Assembly: GCA_002297005.1 (NCBI GenBank)
Contig: DBIX01000063.1
Span: 1-49,462 of the forward strand
Direction of reading: 5' to 3'
DNA: 49,462 nt
Source of the DNA: Cyanobacteria bacterium UBA791
GTDB lineage: Bacteria > Cyanobacteriota > Vampirovibrionia > Gastranaerophilales > Gastranaerophilaceae
The notes beneath the pieces are model-generated. The model did not search any database and had not been told where the DNA came from. It saw only the letters and a list, made by a program, of their open reading frames with translations. This document shows, one piece after another, positions 1 to 7,362 of the stretch; within the stretch, counting starts at the first letter, position 1, and every line of letters begins with the position of its first letter. Position numbers and translations under genes: made by a program.

Positions 1-10
1 GTCAAAAAGC

Positions 11-38
11 TAAAGTTTATCATGGTTTTAGCCGAATA
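11..38 (+). promoter_or_regulatory. sigma-28 (FliA/SigD)-like promoter
   Basis: TAAAGTTT at 11-18 matches the enterobacterial sigma-28 -35 consensus exactly. After 12 bp comes GCCGAATA at 31-38, close to the -10 consensus GCCGATAA; the usual spacer is 11 bp. It sits about 40 bp upstream of the 206-aa gene and suggests late-flagellar control. The match is seen; function is inferred. Confidence 0.55.
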
Positions 39-77
39 AATAATTGTTAGGGAAATAAAAAATAAGGTATCGTTAAT

Positions 78-698
78 ATGGGTTTAGCAGCAACACAAAC
101 AAGATTTTTACAATTAACAGCTAGAAAATCAAACGTTGAATACAAAGGTCAACAAATCAACCAACAAAGAACTGTATTGTCAAACAAATCAGCTAATGCT
201 TACCAATCAATGTTAACTTTACAAGTTCCTACACCACCATCTTCATCAGATTTCATCAAAATCCAATATCAATATGTTGATGCAAATGGTGCAACATGGC
301 AAACAACAAGCTACGATGCTAACACTTCAAATATGACAGTAAGAAACGTAGCAACAGGCGAAGTTAAAAACAACGTAAACTTAGGTGCATTTGCAAAAGA
401 CGATGTAACTGGTAGATATACAAAAGCTGGTGAAACAGTATTAACTCCAGTAGAAGTTGTAGACAATGCAGCTTACGATGATGCTTATAACCAATACACA
501 TATAAACAATACTTATATGAACAAGAATTACAAGTTATCAATGCTCAAACATCAATTATCCAACAACAAGATAAAGAATTAGAATTACAATTAAATCAAT
601 TGGATACAGAACAAAACGAAATCAAAACTGAATTAGACGCATTAGATAAAGTATTAGGCGATAACGTTGAAGGTTCTTTCAAAACTTTCGGAGGTTAG
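78..698 (+). CDS. 206-aa protein of unknown function, possibly flagellar regulon
   Basis: I do not recognise a named family. The N-terminal ~45 residues are polar, helical and Gln/Asn-rich (starting MGLAATQTRFLQLTARKSN). Residues ~55-130 look beta-rich (IQYQYVDANGATW and following), and ~135-195 form a Gln/Glu-rich helix likely to be coiled coil. There is no signal peptide or membrane segment. A helix / beta domain / coiled-coil plan resembles flagellar or type III secreted structural proteins, but this is only an analogy. The sigma-28-like promoter upstream supports a motility link. A long structured tail and an intrinsic terminator follow. The start has no strong Shine-Dalgarno, but the next ATG lies well inside the conserved-looking helix. 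Confidence 0.75.
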   Translation: MGLAATQTRFLQLTARKSNVEYKGQQINQQRTVLSNKSANAYQSMLTLQVPTPPSSSDFIKIQYQYVDANGATWQTTSYDANTSNMTVRNVATGEVKNNVNLGAFAKDDVTGRYTKAGETVLTPVEVVDNAAYDDAYNQYTYKQYLYEQELQVINAQTSIIQQQDKELELQLNQLDTEQNEIKTELDALDKVLGDNVEGSFKTFGG

Positions 699-931
699 AA
701 AGCGTAAGCCGGTGTGCAGTCTGAAAAGACTTGCAGAAGTGCAAGGCTTTGGAAGACGAAACACTACGATAGCGACGTAGGATTGCAGGACGAAGTCCGA
801 AACCCACAGGAGCAAAAGGCTAGCGAACGAGCAAGACAACCACAGACTCGAAACCCACAGGAGCTAAAACCTAAACCAAATCCCTAAAACAAAAACTTAT
901 TTATTACCCTACCTTTCCCTATACAAATTTT
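699..931 (+). ncRNA. Structured 3' UTR or small RNA candidate
   Basis: This stretch is visibly more GC-rich than its flanks and lacks a convincing ORF. It holds a run of short hairpins: AGTC/GACT at 718-731, CTTGCA/TGCAAG at 730-745 around a GAAG loop (these two compete), CTACG/CGTAG at 764-780, and GGAC/GTCC at 788-798. A 16-bp direct repeat (cgaaacccacaggagc) occurs at 798-813 and 849-864. It lies between a stop codon and an intrinsic terminator, so it is probably transcribed with the 206-aa gene. I match it to no known RNA family. Confidence 0.4.
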
Positions 932-957
932 ACCGGTGATACCCTCACCGGTTTTTT
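932..957 (+). terminator. Intrinsic terminator
   Basis: An 8-bp perfect stem (ACCGGTGA / TCACCGGT) around a TACCC loop is followed by a T run on the plus strand. It ends the 206-aa gene and its structured tail. The minus-strand side has no T run, so it acts in one direction. Confidence 0.85.
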
Positions 958-986
958 ATTGAATAAAATAAATTTACAAACGAAGA

Positions 987-1301
987 CTAGTTTTCAACGG
1001 CTTTTTGGTCTTTTTTAATAAATTCGCATTGTGATTCAAGGCGTTTATCTTCCATTTTATCAATAAGTTCTTGAATATCCTTAATTTTATTCAATTCAAA
1101 ACTTACTTCTGCAAGCAAAACGCAGTCATTACAAAGTCTATATTCGCCATATCTAATAGAACCTGCTAGACTTTTATATTCGCCACAAGCTGCACACGTA
1201 AAATATTCATCTGCACAATCAGGGTTTTCTTCTATATCGTCTGCAACCATTTGTTCGCAAACTTTTTGCATCTCTTCTATAACTTCTTTTTCTGTTTTCA
1301 T
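987..1301 (-). CDS. Small four-cysteine (zinc-ribbon-like) protein
   Basis: This is a 104-aa acidic protein of unknown function. A CAACGEYK motif around residues 36-43 and CNDC around 57-60 form two CxxC pairs about 20 residues apart, which suggests a zinc ribbon. The N-terminus and the C-terminal ~40 residues are predicted amphipathic helices. It is the last gene of the murT / pdxJ-like minus-strand operon, 6 bp after the pdxJ-like stop. No enzymatic motif is seen. Confidence 0.7.
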   Translation of the reverse strand: MKTEKEVIEEMQKVCEQMVADDIEENPDCADEYFTCAACGEYKSLAGSIRYGEYRLCNDCVLLAEVSFELNKIKDIQELIDKMEDKRLESQCEFIKKDQKAVEN

Positions 1302-1307
1302 TTATTT

Positions 1308-2030
1308 CTAATCCTTATTTTCAACTTTATCTAGCATTTGTTTAACAGCACTTGAAAGTCCGTCAAATATAGCTTTTGTAATAATACTATGACCAACGTT
1401 TACAAATTTAACCGTTGGAATTTCTCTCACAAGTTCCATTGAGCGATAATTTATACCACCTGAAATATTAACTTCCATACCCATAGTTCTTGCATAAACT
1501 ACAGCCTCTTTTAAAGTAATAAATTCAGAGGTATCAATTGGATTTTGTGCAAATGTTTCTGAGAATTTTGTTGCATTAATTTCAACACACTTAGCACCAG
1601 CTTTATAAGCAGCAGTTATTTGACCCAATTTTGGTTCAACAAACACACCAGCATTTATTCCCTCATAAAGTAAAGGTACTAAAAATTCATTAACTTTTTC
1701 CACATTTTTTTCTACGTTATAACCAATTTTTGTATCGTTATATCCCATTTTTTCAGGAACAAGAAATACCATATCAGGTTTAACCTCTATTGCAAGTTGT
1801 TGGGCTTTTTCGTTCATTTCAATCATCATCATCAACGGACATTTCAAAGCTCTTTTCATAGATAGAATATCTGATTTAGTAACATTAAAATCAAATCCAT
1901 CATAATAAACAGAAATACCTTGAGCACCAGCGTGTTCGCAAAGTCTAGAGGTTCTGATTAAATCAGGTTCAGCCCCGCCAATTGCATTTCTTAAACTTGC
2001 TATATAATTTATATTTATACCTAATTTCAT
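1308..2030 (-). CDS. PdxJ-like TIM-barrel protein with altered active site
   Basis: The 240-aa length and overall sequence match pyridoxine 5'-phosphate synthase, which condenses 1-deoxyxylulose 5-phosphate with 3-amino-2-oxopropyl phosphate. Family marks are NINYIASLRNAIGG near the N-terminus, LVPEK in the middle and NVGHSIITKAI near the C-terminus. Against E. coli PdxJ (from memory), Asp11-His12 are Asn8-Tyr9, Arg20 is Ile17, catalytic His45 is Tyr42, Arg47 is Asp44, His52 is Asn49, and catalytic His193 is Gly in NISGGI. Only the Glu72 equivalent (MIEM), Asn6 and the phosphate-loop GH remain. Automated pipelines will call it pdxJ, but the classical reaction is doubtful. Its ATG overlaps the murT stop (TAATG), so the two are translationally coupled. 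Confidence 0.85.
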   Translation of the reverse strand: MKLGININYIASLRNAIGGAEPDLIRTSRLCEHAGAQGISVYYDGFDFNVTKSDILSMKRALKCPLMMMIEMNEKAQQLAIEVKPDMVFLVPEKMGYNDTKIGYNVEKNVEKVNEFLVPLLYEGINAGVFVEPKLGQITAAYKAGAKCVEINATKFSETFAQNPIDTSEFITLKEAVVYARTMGMEVNISGGINYRSMELVREIPTVKFVNVGHSIITKAIFDGLSSAVKQMLDKVENKD

Positions 2031-3358
2031 TATTTTCCTCGTTTATTCATTTCTAAAAGAACAGTATAAGTAGGCAAAATAGTAATGCCACTACCAACTT
2101 CAGTCTTTGTAGAAATGTATTCTATTGCCTCTTTTAAAGGCGTTATAACTTTAATTTTATCTTCAGGGACACCGGCATATTTCAATCTTAAAGCCATATC
2201 GTTAGCTCTAATTCCTGAAACAATAATATCTTTTTGAATATCAGCAAGAGCCTCAAATTCTGCATCCCATAGCCAAGAAACATCACGACCATCTGCATAA
2301 TTATCATTTATTGCTATCAAAAGATTTGAATCCTTATTAACTGTTTTCAAAACTTCACTTGCACCAGTAGGGTTTTTGATAAGCTGAATTAATGTGTCGT
2401 GACCATTAAGAACAGTTTTTTCAGCTCTTCCAAAAATAGTTTTATAACCTGACAAAGCTTTTTGAATACTTTCCGTATCAATACCATTTTCAAGACAAAG
2501 TGCAATCGCTCCAAGTGCATTATACGCATTGTATAAACCTATTGAATTAAATTCAAAATTATAAACTTTATTTTCATGTTTAATTTCTAAACCAATTTTG
2601 TCATCATAAATAGTTGCCTTAGCATTATATTGAGGTTGAGGTCTAGAATATCCGCAATCGCAATAATAATGTCCCTCATGAGCAAAAAATCTTTTATTGT
2701 ATTTCAAAACATTTCCACATTTACAATGGAATAATTCTGATGGAGCTTTTGATGTGTATGTTTCACTAGCAAACTCTACATCTTCAAACCCAAAATAAAC
2801 GGTATTGTGATTTGTATTAAAATTTGCAACCAATGGATCATCAGCATTTAAAATTAGTTTCAAATCTGGATTTTTATCTATAGCTTCTTGAATTTTTTTA
2901 GCTGTTGTATCAAGTTCCCCATATCTGTCAAGTTGGTCACGGAAAAGATTTGTAACTAAAAGATAATCAGCCTTTATAAAATCATATAACTTTGATAAAT
3001 AGGCTTCATCAGATTCAAAAACAGCACAGTCAAATCTTTTGAAAGGTCGAATAGTTCTTGCACAAACATTCACAATACCTGTCAACATATTTGCACCCTT
3101 TGCATTATGAACAGGCGTTTTGGCAGCATTTTCTAGGATTTGTGTAATTATACTTGAAGTCGTAGTTTTGCCATTTGTACCAGTAACAGTAATAATTTCT
3201 CCGTTAATATATTTTTGACAATCTTTTAAAAAGTCAGGATAAAATTTTAAAATCATTAAACCTACAAAAGATGTTCCAGACGAACGATTTAAGACTTTTA
3301 TCGCCAAAGAAACAAGTCTTGCTAATAATAAAGTTAAATAAAATTTTAAACGACTCAT
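2030..3358 (-). CDS. murT: MurT-type Mur ligase (lipid II isoglutaminyl synthase subunit family)
   Basis: In Gram-positives MurT pairs with the glutaminase GatD to amidate the D-Glu of lipid II. The 442-aa protein has the Mur ligase P-loop TGTNGKTTT (59-67), the central domain with an FESDEAY segment, a zinc-ribbon insertion with two CxC pairs (212/214 and 233/235), and the C-terminal DUF1727 domain with DGRDVSWLWDAEFE (356-369), including the Asp-rich catalytic segment. The N-terminal ~20 residues are hydrophobic, perhaps a membrane-proximal helix. It is the first gene of the operon, but the next gene is the PdxJ-like protein rather than gatD, and no GatD is seen in this window. The substrate is therefore less certain than the family. 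Confidence 0.88.
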   Translation of the reverse strand: MSRLKFYLTLLLARLVSLAIKVLNRSSGTSFVGLMILKFYPDFLKDCQKYINGEIITVTGTNGKTTTSSIITQILENAAKTPVHNAKGANMLTGIVNVCARTIRPFKRFDCAVFESDEAYLSKLYDFIKADYLLVTNLFRDQLDRYGELDTTAKKIQEAIDKNPDLKLILNADDPLVANFNTNHNTVYFGFEDVEFASETYTSKAPSELFHCKCGNVLKYNKRFFAHEGHYYCDCGYSRPQPQYNAKATIYDDKIGLEIKHENKVYNFEFNSIGLYNAYNALGAIALCLENGIDTESIQKALSGYKTIFGRAEKTVLNGHDTLIQLIKNPTGASEVLKTVNKDSNLLIAINDNYADGRDVSWLWDAEFEALADIQKDIIVSGIRANDMALRLKYAGVPEDKIKVITPLKEAIEYISTKTEVGSGITILPTYTVLLEMNKRGK

Positions 3359-3436
3359 AATTTACTCTCTTGGGTATTTATTTTTTTTGACCTTTACACT
3401 ATAATCTAATCATAATACAAAATACGAAATATAAAA

Positions 3437-3799
3437 ATGATTTATTTAATTTATGCAACAATCACAATCGAAATAATCTTAGCAGTATTGGCGATAATAG
3501 GTATCGTCAAATTTAACAATAAGATAAATCTTATCAACGATACGATTTTAGAAAACAGATACAAGATTACACAATTTGCAGAAAACATACAAACACAAGT
3601 TTACGAAACCTGTGAAGCCCTAAAAATTTGTGGTAAAAAAATTGTTGATAAGAAAAAAACTATGGTTCATAACTTGATAAAAAACTTAATTTTAAGCATA
3701 GGATTAATGTTTTTATCAAAGAAATATAAAAAACAAGTTTTGTACATAGAATTAGCCCTAATAGCCTATGAAACGTATAAAAATAGTCTTAAGGTATAA
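3437..3799 (+). CDS. Small membrane protein of unknown function
   Basis: This is a 120-aa protein. Residues ~1-25 form a strong transmembrane helix (IYLIYATITIEIILAVLAII). A ~45-residue polar helical stretch follows, then a second hydrophobic segment around 80-112. It lies divergently from murT, 78 bp away, and directly upstream of a YtxH-DUF948-YtxH cluster of similar small envelope proteins, so it may belong with them. No Shine-Dalgarno is obvious. No family is recognised. Confidence 0.65.
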   Translation: MIYLIYATITIEIILAVLAIIGIVKFNNKINLINDTILENRYKITQFAENIQTQVYETCEALKICGKKIVDKKKTMVHNLIKNLILSIGLMFLSKKYKKQVLYIELALIAYETYKNSLKV

Positions 3800-3862
3800 C
3801 TTGTATAAAAATTTAAAGCATGATAATATTTAGAAAAATAAAATGAAAGTCGAGGTATAACA

Positions 3863-4177
3863 ATGTGCAGAAAGAATGATTCATTATGTTTCGGACTTGG
3901 CTTGATGGCAGGCGTAGTTGGTGGCATTATTGCTGCTGTATTATACGCACCAAAATCAGGTGAAGAATCAAGAAAAGAAGTAAAAGAAGCTATCACAACA
4001 TTTGTAGAAAACCAAGCTCCAAATGTTCAAGAAGCTAAAAAACAAGCAAGTGAAGCTTTAGACGTATTCAAATATAAAATTGAACAAGTTTACCAAAGAA
4101 TTAACAACTCTTTAAAAAACAGAAAAATGAAAAAAGCTAAAGAACTTGAAGGTTTAAATTACGATTTTACAATGTAG
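3863..4177 (+). CDS. YtxH-domain protein
   Basis: The YtxH signature is clear: a glycine-rich membrane helix (GLGLMAGVVGGIIAAVLYAP, ~11-30) followed by APKSGEESRKEVKE, then a long Lys/Glu helix likely to be coiled coil. The family is common in Firmicutes and Cyanobacteria, is often stress-associated, and has no defined biochemical role. At 104 aa it has typical length. Two Cys residues lie in the short N-terminal segment before the helix. A weak upstream purine stretch (cgagg) precedes the ATG. It is followed 13 bp later by a DUF948-like gene. Confidence 0.85.
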   Translation: MCRKNDSLCFGLGLMAGVVGGIIAAVLYAPKSGEESRKEVKEAITTFVENQAPNVQEAKKQASEALDVFKYKIEQVYQRINNSLKNRKMKKAKELEGLNYDFTM

Positions 4178-4190
4178 TAAAGGAAAATAA

Positions 4191-4565
4191 ATGTCAGAAA
4201 CAGCTTTATTAAACAACGGTCTAACATTTTTAGTATACACAACAGGTATTGTCTTAATTCTTGTAAGCGTATTTTTGATAAAACTTTTAATCGATTTATC
4301 AAGATTTACAAAGAACTTGGACTCAACACTTGATATGGTAAAAACTGAATTAGAACCAACAATACAAGAAATCAAAGCGTCATTGAAATCAATTAACGCA
4401 TTTGTAAAATCAGCAGACCAAAGAGTAGACTCTTTCAAAAGAGCCTTTACTGATTCGTTCGGATTTGGCATAAGTGCCGTATCAAAATTAAAGAATGCAT
4501 CAGGAGCATTAATATCAGGGGCAGTAAAAGGTTTTACAACCGTATACAAAATGTTCTCTAAATAA
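4191..4565 (+). CDS. DUF948-like membrane protein
   Basis: The 124-aa protein has one N-terminal transmembrane helix (~12-34, FLVYTTGIVLILVSVFLIKLL) followed by LIDLSRFTKNLDSTLDMVKTE, typical of DUF948 proteins. A helical region of ~60 residues and a hydrophobic glycine-containing C-terminal segment (~92-120) follow. DUF948 genes commonly neighbour YtxH genes, as here on both sides. An AAAGGAAA Shine-Dalgarno-like stretch precedes the ATG. It is probably a cell-envelope coiled-coil protein; its function is unknown. Confidence 0.8.
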   Translation: MSETALLNNGLTFLVYTTGIVLILVSVFLIKLLIDLSRFTKNLDSTLDMVKTELEPTIQEIKASLKSINAFVKSADQRVDSFKRAFTDSFGFGISAVSKLKNASGALISGAVKGFTTVYKMFSK

Positions 4566-4637
4566 GAAAAGCCGTCACTTATACTAAAATGTTTGGGTGA
4601 GGGTTGATAACAAAATTAAAAGAAAGGAAATTAAACT

Positions 4638-4913
4638 ATGTCAGTAGGTAAATTTTTAGGCGGATTTGTAGTAGGTGCAGCTTTAGGTGCAGTAGCAGGT
4701 TTGTTATTAGCTCCAAAATCAGGTGCTGAAACAAGAGAAATGCTTTCAGATACAGCAAAAGACGTAATGGAAAAAACAGATAAAACTGTAAAAGAAATTC
4801 AATCAAAAGCAGAAGAAATCGTATCTGATATGCAACAAAAAGGCGATGCTATTATGGGTAAAATCCAAGATATGATTAACTCAAAAAAAGAAGAAATGAG
4901 CAATAATCAATAA
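4638..4913 (+). CDS. YtxH-domain protein, second copy
   Basis: The 91-aa protein has MSVGKFLGGFVVGAALGAVA as a glycine-zipper membrane helix, then LLLAPKSGAETREML (the YtxH hallmark) and an amphipathic Lys/Glu helix to the end. A good Shine-Dalgarno (aaagaaagga) precedes the ATG. It is more canonical than the 104-aa copy upstream. An intrinsic terminator follows, closing the small-envelope-protein cluster. Confidence 0.88.
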   Translation: MSVGKFLGGFVVGAALGAVAGLLLAPKSGAETREMLSDTAKDVMEKTDKTVKEIQSKAEEIVSDMQQKGDAIMGKIQDMINSKKEEMSNNQ

Positions 4914-4940
4914 TAGCAGATATAATGTTTTAAATTGTAA

Positions 4941-4968
4941 AAAGTAGGCTACAAAGCCTACTTTTTTT
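4941..4968 (+). terminator. Intrinsic terminator
   Basis: A 10-bp stem (AAAGTAGGCT / AGCCTACTTT) around an ACAA loop runs into seven T. It separates the YtxH cluster from pnp. The A-rich 5' side means it could also work on the other strand. Confidence 0.88.
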
Positions 4969-4979
4969 GCTTAAAATGC

Positions 4980-5008
4980 TTGCTACTAAAAAATGTTTAA
5001 GATAAAAT
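4980..5008 (+). promoter_or_regulatory. Housekeeping-type promoter for pnp
   Basis: TTGCTA and TAAAAT are separated by 17 bp. The predicted transcript starts near 5015 and leaves a leader of about 65 nt before the pnp start. A GAAAGAGG Shine-Dalgarno lies just upstream of the ATG at 5082. Confidence 0.5.
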
Positions 5009-5081
5009 AAAAGCAAGATTTATAGATGAAACAAAAGGCTGCATTTATAAAGACGTTAAAACAGCCAAGAAAGAGGAAAAA

Positions 5082-7232
5082 ATGGTAGAATCAAAGAAAA
5101 CTCAACTAGAAGTTGGTGGAAAAATTGTTGAAGTTGAAACTGGTAAATACGCAAACTCAGCAACTTCATCAGTAACCGTTAGATGCGGTGATACAATGTT
5201 ATTCGTACATTGTTGCGTAAGCAAAGAACCAAGAGTTGGTATTGATTTCTTCCCATTGTTAATTGACTACGAAGAAAGAATGTCATCAATAGGAAGAATT
5301 CCAGGCGGATATAACAGAAGTGAAGGTAAAGCATCTGACAAAGCTATCTTAGTTTCAAGACTTATCGATAGACCAATCAGACCTTTATTCCCAAAAGGAT
5401 ACAGAAATGATATTCAAATCGTAGCTCAATTATTCAGCTATGACCAAGAAAACCAACCTGATACATTAGCTATGTTAGGTGCATCTTATGCATTAATGTT
5501 ATCAGGAGCACCATTCGAAGGACCTATTGGTGCAGTTAGAGTTGGTAGAGATGAAAACGGCAATATGATTGCTAACCCAACTCACCAACAAGCTGAAAAA
5601 TCAGACTTAGACATCGTTGTAGCTGGTACTCACGATTCTGTAATCATGGTTGAAGCTGGTTGTAAATTCGTTACAGAAGACGATATTATGAACGCTGTTG
5701 AATTTGCACAAGTTGAAATCAAAAAACAATGCGAAGCTCAAGTAGCATTTGCTCAAGAATGTGGCGTTGTTAAAGAAGAATTCGTAAACCCTTACGATAC
5801 AACAGAAATTAAAAATATTATCCAAGAAGTTGCTGGCGACATGATTTATGATGCTTACCACAACTTTGACAGAGCATACAGACAAAACAAATTAGAAGAA
5901 GCTAAAAAATTAGTTAAAGAAAGAATTGAAGCATTACCTGAAGATCACCAAATCCACGTAATGATGGAAGAAACTGGTATCGACTTTATCGCAGAAGAAT
6001 TCAAAGCTGCAGAAAAGAAAGTAATGCGTGCAATGATTGTTAACGAAGGCGTTAGAGCTGATGGAAGAAACCCTCACGAAGTTCGTCCAATCTGGTGCGA
6101 AGTTGGTGTTATTCCAAGAGCTCACGGTTCAGCAGTATTCACAAGAGGTCAAACTCAAGTATTATCAGTAGCTACATTAGCTGGTCCTGGTATGAAACAA
6201 GAGTTAGACGGTGTTGATCCTCAAACAGAAAAAACTTACATGCACAAATATATCTTCCCAGGATTCTCAGTTGGTGAAGTTAAAGCATTGAGAGGACCAG
6301 GAAGACGTGAAGTTGGTCACGGTAACTTAGCAGAAAGAGCTAACGTTCCTGCACTTCCAAGCCAAGAAGAGTTTGGTTATACAATCAGAGTAACATCTGA
6401 CGTATTAGAATCAAATGGTTCAACTTCAATGGCATCAACTTGCGGTTCTTCAATGGCATTGATGAACGCTGGTGTTCCTGTTAAATGTATGATTGGTGGT
6501 GTTGCAATGGGTATGATTACAGAACCTGACCATGAACCAGTTGTACTAACAGATATTCAAGGTATTGAAGACTTCTTAGGTGATATGGACTTCAAAGTTA
6601 CTGGTAACGACGAAGCTATCACAGCTCTTCAAATGGATATGAAAGCTAAAGGTATTTCAAACGATACATTAAGAAGAGCTTTACAACAAGCTAAAGAAGG
6701 TAGATTACATATCTTAAGCAAAATGAGAGAAGCAATCACAGAACCAGCTAAAGAAATGTCACCATTTGCACCAAGCATCACAACATTAACTATTCCACAA
6801 TCAGACATCGGAACAGTTATCGGACCTGGTGGTAAACAAATCAGAGCTATCATCGATGCTTCAGGTGCCGAAATCGATATTCAAGACACAGGTGTTGTTA
6901 CAATCACATCTAACGACCAAGAAGGTGCTAAGATCGCAATCAAAATGATTAAAGATTTAACTTTCAAACCTGAAGAAGGTATGATTTTAAAAGGAAAAGT
7001 TGTAAGAATTATTCCTATCGGTGCTTTCGTTGAATTAGGTGGCGGTAAAGATGGTATGATTCACATTTCTCAAATCTGCAAAGAAAGAATTGAAACTATC
7101 GAACCTCACGTAAACATCGGTGACGAAGTTATCGTTAAAATCATCAAAATCGATGACAGAGGCAGAGTTAACCTAACATTAAAAGGTGTAACTGACGAAG
7201 AAAAAGCTAAATTCGAAGCTGAAAATAATTAA
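5082..7232 (+). CDS. pnp: Polyribonucleotide nucleotidyltransferase (PNPase)
   Basis: PNPase degrades RNA 3' to 5' by phosphorolysis and is a core RNA-decay enzyme. The 716-aa protein has the full architecture: a first RNase PH domain (~10-140, with LIDRPIRPLFPKGYRND), an all-helical linker, a second RNase PH domain (~325-500, with EVGHGNLAERA and the Asp-rich DMDFKVTG / LQMDMK segment), a KH domain (TIPQSDIGTVIGPGGKQIR) and an S1 domain (GMILKGKVVRIIPIGAFVEL). Length and order are normal. It is monocistronic between terminators, without the usual rpsO upstream. Confidence 0.97.
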   Translation: MVESKKTQLEVGGKIVEVETGKYANSATSSVTVRCGDTMLFVHCCVSKEPRVGIDFFPLLIDYEERMSSIGRIPGGYNRSEGKASDKAILVSRLIDRPIRPLFPKGYRNDIQIVAQLFSYDQENQPDTLAMLGASYALMLSGAPFEGPIGAVRVGRDENGNMIANPTHQQAEKSDLDIVVAGTHDSVIMVEAGCKFVTEDDIMNAVEFAQVEIKKQCEAQVAFAQECGVVKEEFVNPYDTTEIKNIIQEVAGDMIYDAYHNFDRAYRQNKLEEAKKLVKERIEALPEDHQIHVMMEETGIDFIAEEFKAAEKKVMRAMIVNEGVRADGRNPHEVRPIWCEVGVIPRAHGSAVFTRGQTQVLSVATLAGPGMKQELDGVDPQTEKTYMHKYIFPGFSVGEVKALRGPGRREVGHGNLAERANVPALPSQEEFGYTIRVTSDVLESNGSTSMASTCGSSMALMNAGVPVKCMIGGVAMGMITEPDHEPVVLTDIQGIEDFLGDMDFKVTGNDEAITALQMDMKAKGISNDTLRRALQQAKEGRLHILSKMREAITEPAKEMSPFAPSITTLTIPQSDIGTVIGPGGKQIRAIIDASGAEIDIQDTGVVTITSNDQEGAKIAIKMIKDLTFKPEEGMILKGKVVRIIPIGAFVELGGGKDGMIHISQICKERIETIEPHVNIGDEVIVKIIKIDDRGRVNLTLKGVTDEEKAKFEAENN

Positions 7233-7251
7233 TTTTGATTATTAAATAATG

Positions 7252-7291
7252 AAAAAGAGGTACTTGATAAAATTCAAATACCTCTTTTTTT
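7252..7291 (+). terminator. Intrinsic terminator of pnp
   Basis: An AGAGGTA / TACCTCT stem, extended inward by TTGA / TCAA after one mismatch, is followed by a T run. Confidence 0.85.
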
Positions 7292-7307
7292 ATACAAAAT
7301 AACAAAT

Positions 7308-7339
7308 AAAAAAGCCTTGAAAGATTTTCAAGGCTTTTT
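7308..7339 (-). terminator. Bidirectional intrinsic terminator
   Basis: A perfect 13-bp stem (AAAAGCCTTGAAA / TTTCAAGGCTTTT) with a 3-nt loop has A and T runs on either side, so it can stop transcription on both strands. It terminates the 438-aa minus-strand gene and backs up the pnp terminator. Confidence 0.88.
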
Positions 7340-7362
7340 GTATTAATAAACTAATTTCTATA

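Noticed and set aside
654..839. 61-aa minus-strand ORF
   Set aside because: It overlaps the end of the 206-aa gene and the structured tail in antisense; no ribosome-binding site and no protein-like pattern.
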